Source: Ascarosepion bandense
Taxonomy: Eukaryota; Mollusca; Cephalopoda; Sepiida; Sepiidae
Direction of reading: 5' to 3'
NCBI GenBank assembly: GCA_037127315.1
Contig: JBBBDQ010001945.1
Coordinates: 467,501 to 531,500, forward strand
Length of the DNA: 64,000 bases
Part shown: piece after piece, positions 58,606 through 64,000 of the stretch
Numbering within the stretch: position 1 is the first letter of the stretch
Layout: each line of letters opens with the position of its first letter
The notes under the pieces: model-generated
The model's database searches: none
What the model was told of the DNA's origin: nothing
What the model saw: only the letters and a program-made list of their open reading frames with translations
Translations under genes and position numbers: made by a program

Positions 58606-59089
58606 GATGAGGTAGTATTTACATTATTTGAGTTAATGTCCTCATCTTTGTTGCCATCTGTATGATGTTTCGGCTGTTGTACACACTTGGGCTTTCTTCA
58701 GGTGATAGGAATTTTAAACCAGACCCTTTATTAAAATTGCTGGGGTATATGATCTTCATTCCATGCGTAGTAGTGCCTCTTCAGGTAGTCATGAGTTATC
58801 TCCCTCTAACCCAGTAAGTTACTTGTTCACAACTGCTGTAACTTGGTATTGAACTCACAACTCTTTGATTCACAGGAACTACCCAACGTCTATATCCACT
58901 GAGAACTGAATTTTTGGGACTTATAAACCTAAGCTTCAGTAATCATTTTTTACCAGAGTTTATATTGCAATTTTTGATGTTTATGGTTTTTACTAGTATT
59001 TTTACCAGAGCTCATATTGCAATTTTCACATTAATGATTCTCTGGCACTCCATATTACTGGTTCTCATATTGTGTTCATCTCAGCTTAA

Positions 59090-59351
59090 GAGAATTTTGT
59101 AGCCTAGCATATGTGCTGATTCCTTAAGTTTACATAGTTTCCAGTGGCATTCTCTATCTATTATTTCAACTTTATCTTATAGGGGGCGATTATCCCCTTT
59201 CTCCCTCCATATGGGGTCAGCTATGCCTGATTTTTCTATCTCCCCTCATTTTACGGCCTTGTGAAGTTCTTGTAGCCTTACCTTAAGGGGGCAGCCTTTT
59301 TCTCCTTTATATTTCTTTCCACAGCTACATGGAATGATATACATATGGTCC
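59090..59351 (-). pseudogene. Decayed GIY-YIG-like endonuclease region of the Penelope-like element
   Basis: Directly downstream of the RT frame the minus strand gives 'MYIIPCSCGKKYKGEKGCPLKVRLQEL', then after stops 'EKSGIADPIWREKGD' and 'DKVEIIDRECHWKLCKLKESAHM'. This fits the layout of a PLE GIY-YIG domain (PCSCGK..Y.GE...L..RL.EH; later WK..KLKE). Several stops interrupt it. Confidence 0.6.
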
Positions 59352-60725
59352 TTAGTCATGTCCTCCTCTGTTGGAGGTCTTACTCAGGAAAGGTACCTCC
59401 AAAGTGTAGAACCACTTCTGAAGATTGGTTCTTTGTATTTTCTCTGATAACCCCTTCACATAGGGTAGAGAGACTGAGGCTATTTTCTGAGAGTTGCTAT
59501 CCTCATGCACCCTTGCTTTCATGTATGTTGGAGTTGTTGTCATGTACCCTGGATAATTGCTCTGTTGTAGGGCACTGCTTATACTGACCATTTCCTGTTC
59601 GTATGACTCTGGATCGCCACTCATGACTTTTGCTCGATGTTGAAGGCAGTGGACAATCCCTTTCTTTACATTGTATGGATGGTGAGAGTTGAAGTTGAGG
59701 TATTGTCTGGTGAAAGTTGGCTTGCAGTATATGGATGTCTTGAACCCAACCTCTGTTTGAGTTATTATCACATCCAGGATTGCAAGTTTGTTGTCACTTC
59801 CTTTTTCAATATTGAACTGTATGGATGATCTTATTGAGTTCACATGGTCCAGTAGCATCTGGACCTCCTCCTGGTGTGGCCAGAGTATGAAAGTGTCATT
59901 AAAGTATCTCAGCCATAGAGTTGGCTTGAGAACTGGGGATTCTAATGCCCTCTCTTCAAAATATTCCATGTATATGTTAGCCAGTGATGGTGAATATGGT
60001 GAGCCCATTGCTAAGCCTTCATTCTGCCAATATATGTCTTATTCCAATCCAAAGTGTGTTGTTTGTGTGCAGAAAGTCAGCATCTCCATCAGGTTATCAA
60101 GTGGTTTACTGGTACGTTCTTCTAGGGATGAGTCCGAGGCCAGTCTGTCCCTGACTACTGATAATGCCTCCACCTTGGGTACCTTGGTGAACAGACTCAC
60201 TGCATCCAGGCTCACCATCTGGTTGCATTGGATGGGAGCATCTTTGATAAGTTCCATGAAGTGGACAGAGTTTTGAACATATGAAGGTGACTTTCCTATT
60301 AGTGGGTTAATTATATCTAGAAGGTAGTGACTCAGAGGATGGCACATTGAGCCTAGGCTGCTAACAATTGGCCTGAATGGAATACCATCTTTATGAATTT
60401 TAGGTAGACCATACATGTGCGATAGTTTGCTGTAACATTGAGATAACTGCCTGTATGTCCTAGGTTGAAAGTGATCTTTATCCTTGATTAGGATCTGCAA
60501 CATCTGTCGTTCCATTTTCAACATGGGGTCTTTCTTTACCTTGCTATAGCAACCACTTCTAATGAGGTCTTCCAGTTTCTTGGTGTATTCAGTTTTGTCC
60601 ATCACTACAGTTGCATTGCGTTTGTTAAATGGTAGTATGATGATGTTCTCATTCCTCTGTAGGGTCCTGATTACCAGCCACTCATCTTTTGTGATGTTTG
60701 ATTTGGGTGGCTTGGCTTGCTCCAA
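59352..60725 (-). pseudogene. Penelope-like reverse transcriptase, one nonsense codon
   Basis: One frame runs from 60,725 to 59,352 with a single TAA at about 60,039-60,041. N-terminal part: NITKDEWLVIRTLQRNENIIILP, NATVVMDKTEY, then YGLPKIHKDGIPFRPIVSS, SYVQNSVHF and MVSLDAVSLFTKVP (motif A region). After the stop come GLAMGSPYSPSLANIYMEYFEERAL (motif B) and LWLRYFNDTFILW, where the usual Y-V-D-D reads Y-F-N-D, removing one catalytic aspartate. Then follow FNIEKGSDNKLAILDV and KPTFTRQYLNFNSHHP. Thus two independent lesions exist in an otherwise long frame. PLE reverse transcriptases are relatives of telomerase RT. This copy ends near 'SKTSNRGGHD'. Confidence 0.85.
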
Positions 60726-60779
60726 AGAATGATGTTCATATACCCTAGTGATTGTAATAAAGTGTCCGGTTCAAAATTT

Positions 60780-60875
60780 CTAGCAACTGAAGAAGGCCAG
60801 AGCGTACAATGGCTGAAACATCATACAAATTGAAACAAAGATGAGGACAGTAGTTCAAATAATGTAAATACTGTA
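60780..60875 (+). ncRNA. Candidate hammerhead-ribozyme-like motif in the PLE inverted end
   Basis: CTGAAGA at 60,787-60,793 fits the hammerhead core CUGANGA. GAAAC at 60,815-60,819 fits the second core box. Between them GGCC (about 60,795-60,798) and GGCT (60,811-60,814) can form a 4-bp stem with one G-U pair. Hammerhead motifs are known in PLE terminal repeats. The third stem and cleavage site are not clear, so this is a candidate only. The minus-strand end at 58,660-58,700 has the same CTGAAGA ... GAAAC spacing but a poorer stem. Confidence 0.35.
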
Positions 60876-62770
60876 AACCTTTGTGTATATTGAGTTCAAT
60901 TCTAATAATGTTGTGTGAAAGGGGAACAGCCCCTATTTGTTTTAATCAATTAAATTTGTTTTAATCACTCTCTATTTGTTTTAATCACTCTCTATTTGTT
61001 TTAATCACTCTCTATTTGTTTTAAACATTTTTCTTATAATCATTTTGGAAAAATTTGTTTATATTGAATTCACCTGTCATATTGTGCATGTGAAAAAGGA
61101 ACTCTCTCAACTTGTTTTAATCATTTTGGAAACTTTTATTTATATTAAATTCAACCATAATACTTTTGTGTGAGGATGGAAGTCTTTCAATTTATATTAT
61201 TCATCTTGGAAACATTTGTTTATATTGAATTCAACAGCCATATTTTTGTATGAAAATACAACTCTCATAATTTATTGTAATCATTTTGGTAACCTTTATT
61301 TGTATTAAATATAACTGCCATAATTTTATGTGATAATGAGTCTCAATTTGTTTAAATTTTTTTTAAACCTTTGTTTATATTGAATTCAACTGCCATAAGT
61401 TTGTGTGAAAAAAAAACTCCTTCAAATTGTTTTATTCATATTGAAAACATATGCTTATATTGAATTCAACTGTAATACTTTTGTGTATAAAGGAACTCTC
61501 TAAATTTTTTTTTATTATTTTGGAAACCTTTGTTTATATTGAATTTAACTGCCATATTTTTCTGTAAAAACAGAACTTTCATAATTTATTTTAATCATTT
61601 TGATAACCTTTTATTAATATTGAATTCATCTGCCATACATTTGTATGAAAAAAGAACTCTTAATTTGTTTAATCATTTTGGAAATGTTTGATTATATTGA
61701 ATTCATTGATAATACTTTTGGCTGAAAATGAACTCTCTAAATTTGTCTGAATCATTTTGGAAACCAATATTTACATTGAATTCAGCCATAATACTTTTGT
61801 GTGAAAAAGGAACTCTTTCAATGTCTTTTAATTGTTTTGGAAACCTTTGTTTATATTGTATTAAACTGCCATACATTTTGTGAAAAAGAACTCTCTAAAT
61901 TTCAATTAATCAATGTGTAACCCTGTGCTTATAATGAATTCAACTGTCATATTTTGTGGGAAATGGAATTCACTTAATTAGTTTAAATCATTTTGAAGAC
62001 TTTGTTTATATTGACTTCAACTGCCACATTTTGTGTGAAAAAGGATGTCTCTAAATTTGTTTTAATCATTTTGGAAACCTTTGTTTTTATTAAATTCAAT
62101 TTTAATACTTTTGTGTAAAAGAGGAACCCTTTCCATGAGCTATAATCATTTTGGAAACTTATTTTACATTGAATTCAACTCTAATATTTTTGTCTGAAAA
62201 AGGAACACTCTCAATTTGTTTTAATCATCTTGGAGACATTTGTTTATATTGAGATCAACAACCATAATTTTGTCTGAAAAAGTGACTGTCAGTTTATTTT
62301 AATCATTTTGGAAAACTTTGTTTATAATAAATTTAGCTGTCATAATGTTTTGGAAATTGAACTCTCCCAATATGTTTCAATCATTTTAGAAACTTTCATT
62401 TATATTGAATTCAACTTTCATAATTTTGTGTGTAAAAAGATGTCTCTAAATTTGTTTTAATTATTTTAGAAATATTTGTTTATATTGAATTCAACTGCCA
62501 TAATTTTGTGTGAAAATGGAACACTTTCAATTTGTTTATTCATTTTAGAAACCCATGTATATATTGAATTCAACTGCTAACTGTAAACAAAGAAATATGA
62601 CAATTTGTTTTAATCATTTTGGAAACCTTTGTATATACTGAATTCAACTGCCATATTTTGTGTGAAAAAGAAACTCTAAATTTGCTTTAATCATTTTGGA
62701 AAAATTTGTTGATATTGAATTCAACTGCCAAACATGTGTGAAAAATTAACTTACTCAACTTGTTTCAATC
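60873..62770 (+). repeat. 80-bp EcoRI-type satellite, second block (about 23 units)
   Basis: Same unit as at 57,540-58,605, with GAATTC or a one-base variant in most units. A 20-bp sub-repeat ('actctctatttgttttaatc') is amplified three times at about 60,967-61,026. Confidence 0.9.
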
Positions 62771-63170
62771 ACAGACTGCAGCAAAGTGTGGCCTCAGAGT
62801 TGCCCACCAAAAGCACCTGCAGGGATACCTATACATGCGCAACATAGCACTGCAAGAACGCTGATATTATGCAATTGTTGATCAGAGAAGGCACTCTTGA
62901 TGCTATGCAAGAGTTAGGGTTCCTAACTACCAGTCAAAAACAGCAACCAGAAAACTACCAACTCAGTACCCTCACAATGAAGAGACCTTGCCAGCAACCA
63001 CCCACGTCAGAGGAAAATCATGTAAGCATCTACACTGAGGTCTGAGGAGAGGAAGTGAGCCTGAAACCACTTCCTGATCAGGAAACAAGGGATAAGCCTC
63101 TACATCTATTCAATAGAGGTAGAAGGTGTGTGAACCGAGCGATAGCAGGGTCTATCTACTCCAAAAAACA
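62771..63170 (-). mobile_element. LINE 5'-end fragment
   Basis: The reverse complement aligns with 46,013-46,440 of the LINE. Plus-strand pieces here such as 'gtggcctcagagttgcccac', 'ttgttgatcagag' and 'ctatgcaagagt' match the minus strand of the 46-kb copy, for example 'gtggcctcggggttgcccat'. It is inserted between satellite units. ORF2 is not present, which is unusual for LINE debris, where 3' ends normally survive. Confidence 0.65.
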
Positions 63171-63183
63171 GGAAAATGAAAAG

Positions 63184-63356
63184 TTTAACTTGTTTTAATC
63201 ATTTCGGAAAACTTTGTTCATATTGAAGTCAACTGTTATTCTTTTTTGTGAAAAAGGAACGCTCACTCTCTCTGTCTTTTTTAAAATCATTTTTGAAACC
63301 TTTGTTTATATTGACATCAACTGTAATACTTTTTGTGAAAAAGGAACACACACACA

Positions 63357-63400
<44 letters not shown>

Positions 63401-63480
63401 CTGTATTTTAACAATTTTAAGAAACCTTTGTTTATATTGAATTCAACTGTATTACTTTTTCATGAAAAACAAATTTTGGA
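63184..63480 (+). repeat. 80-bp EcoRI-type satellite, third block, with (AC)n(TC)n
   Basis: About three units of the same satellite. One contains (AC)n at 63,347-63,358 and (TC)n to about 63,400, again directly after 'gaaaaaggaac'. Confidence 0.85.
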
Positions 63481-63884
63481 AATTTACTTAATGTCTGATA
63501 ATTTAACACGAACATATTCTCCTTTGGCTGTTCATTGAATCTACAAACTTTTAATGTGTGATTTCTTGTCTTGAAATAAGATATTGACAATAGAAACTGT
63601 GTCAATTTTTAAGAAAATTTCTTATCTTGTGTCGTTAAAATATACACACAAGTTTCCACATCGTTAGACATTACTGTGAATATCTTCAACTTGAAATTCT
63701 TGTGATTAACCACTCTCCCATGTTGTTTCTCTTTCCGGTATCTCAATCCCTCATATATCTATATATCTGATATATATATCATTCACTCTTAATTATCAAG
63801 TCTCTTAATTTCTAAAGTTATAATCTGCTTTACATGCATGAGAATGTCATGGTCATGTTCACTTCACTGTTCTTCTTCTATGTG
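63481..63884. other. AT-rich spacer
   Basis: No recognised element; a small palindromic 'atatatctgatatatat' lies at about 63,760-63,778. Confidence 0.4.
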
Positions 63885-64000
63885 TGTTGTTCTTTCAGGG
63901 CATAGGCGATCATGGCTTTCCATGTCTCCCTATACCTGGTGGCTCTTAGCACGCCTTCTCCTGTTACACCACCCAAACCTCGCTCTGCCATCCACTAGCT
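63885..64000 (-). mobile_element. 3' tail of the second LINE family (cut by window edge)
   Basis: The minus strand reads 'gctagtggatggcagagcg', 'ggtgtaacaggagaaggcgt', 'gccatgatcgcctatgccct'. It matches the units at 38,781, 39,065 and 39,331. The element continues beyond the window. Confidence 0.75.

Larger units (their letters stand above)
58606..60872 (-). mobile_element. Penelope-like element with inverted ends
   Basis: 58,612-58,705 and about 60,780-60,875 are inverted repeats ('ttacattatttgarytaatgtcctcatctttg' region and 'gtatgatgtttcrgc'). Between them the minus strand carries a reverse transcriptase with one stop codon and a decayed GIY-YIG-like region. The element lies inside the 80-bp satellite. 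Penelope-like elements are known to carry long terminal repeats in direct or inverted order. The RT lacks its usual N-terminal part, so the copy is 5'-truncated next to the inverted end. Confidence 0.75.

Noticed and set aside
59788..60276. 162-codon plus-strand open frame
   Set aside because: It is the shadow of the Penelope-like RT on the minus strand.

Overview
The window is repeat-rich animal DNA, and I find no host gene, rRNA or tRNA gene that I can support. The mix is typical of a large invertebrate genome: non-LTR retrotransposons of several clades, a Penelope-like element, a tRNA-derived SINE, long (TATC)n/(GATA)n and (TA)n microsatellites, and long tandem satellites. A coleoid cephalopod (octopus-like) is my best guess, from the SINE and LINE character. 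This is inference, since no species marker is present. Every longer open frame is a transposon remnant or a translation of a simple repeat.

Layout. 0-7.5 kb: SINE, two decayed copies of a LINE with a restriction-like endonuclease (RLE), terminal-inverted-repeat elements next to (TA)n, and (TATC)n arrays. 7.56-15.97 kb: a 172-bp tandem array (about 48 units) lying inside the 3' end of a plus-strand LINE. 15.97-37.39 kb: a 137-bp tandem array (about 153 units) lying inside a minus-strand copy of the same LINE family. 37.4-41.6 kb: LINE 3' ends and an inverted-repeat element. 43.1-44.6 kb: compound (GATA)n array. 45.2-50.1 kb: SINE-derived tandem units into which a nearly full-length LINE (46.0-49.6 kb, plus strand) is inserted. 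51.2-57.5 kb: minus-strand remnants of a gag-like ORF1 and a Tx1/L1-like ORF2. 57.5-63.5 kb: an 80-bp EcoRI-type satellite interrupted by a Penelope-like element with inverted ends and by a LINE 5'-end fragment. 63.9-64 kb: a LINE tail.

Main result. The intact LINE at 46-49.6 kb works as a key to both large arrays. The 137-bp monomer is the reverse complement of its coding segment at about 47,400-47,537, the linker between endonuclease and reverse transcriptase. Both flanks of the array are the neighbouring parts of the same ORF. The array therefore looks like one LINE copy in which a single internal segment was amplified in place. The 172-bp array sits in the same way in the ORF end/3' UTR of a second copy, and the two copies abut tail-to-interior at about 15,967. 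Satellite birth from internal LINE segments, twice and side by side, is the most interesting biology here.

All alignments were made by eye; no database search was run.
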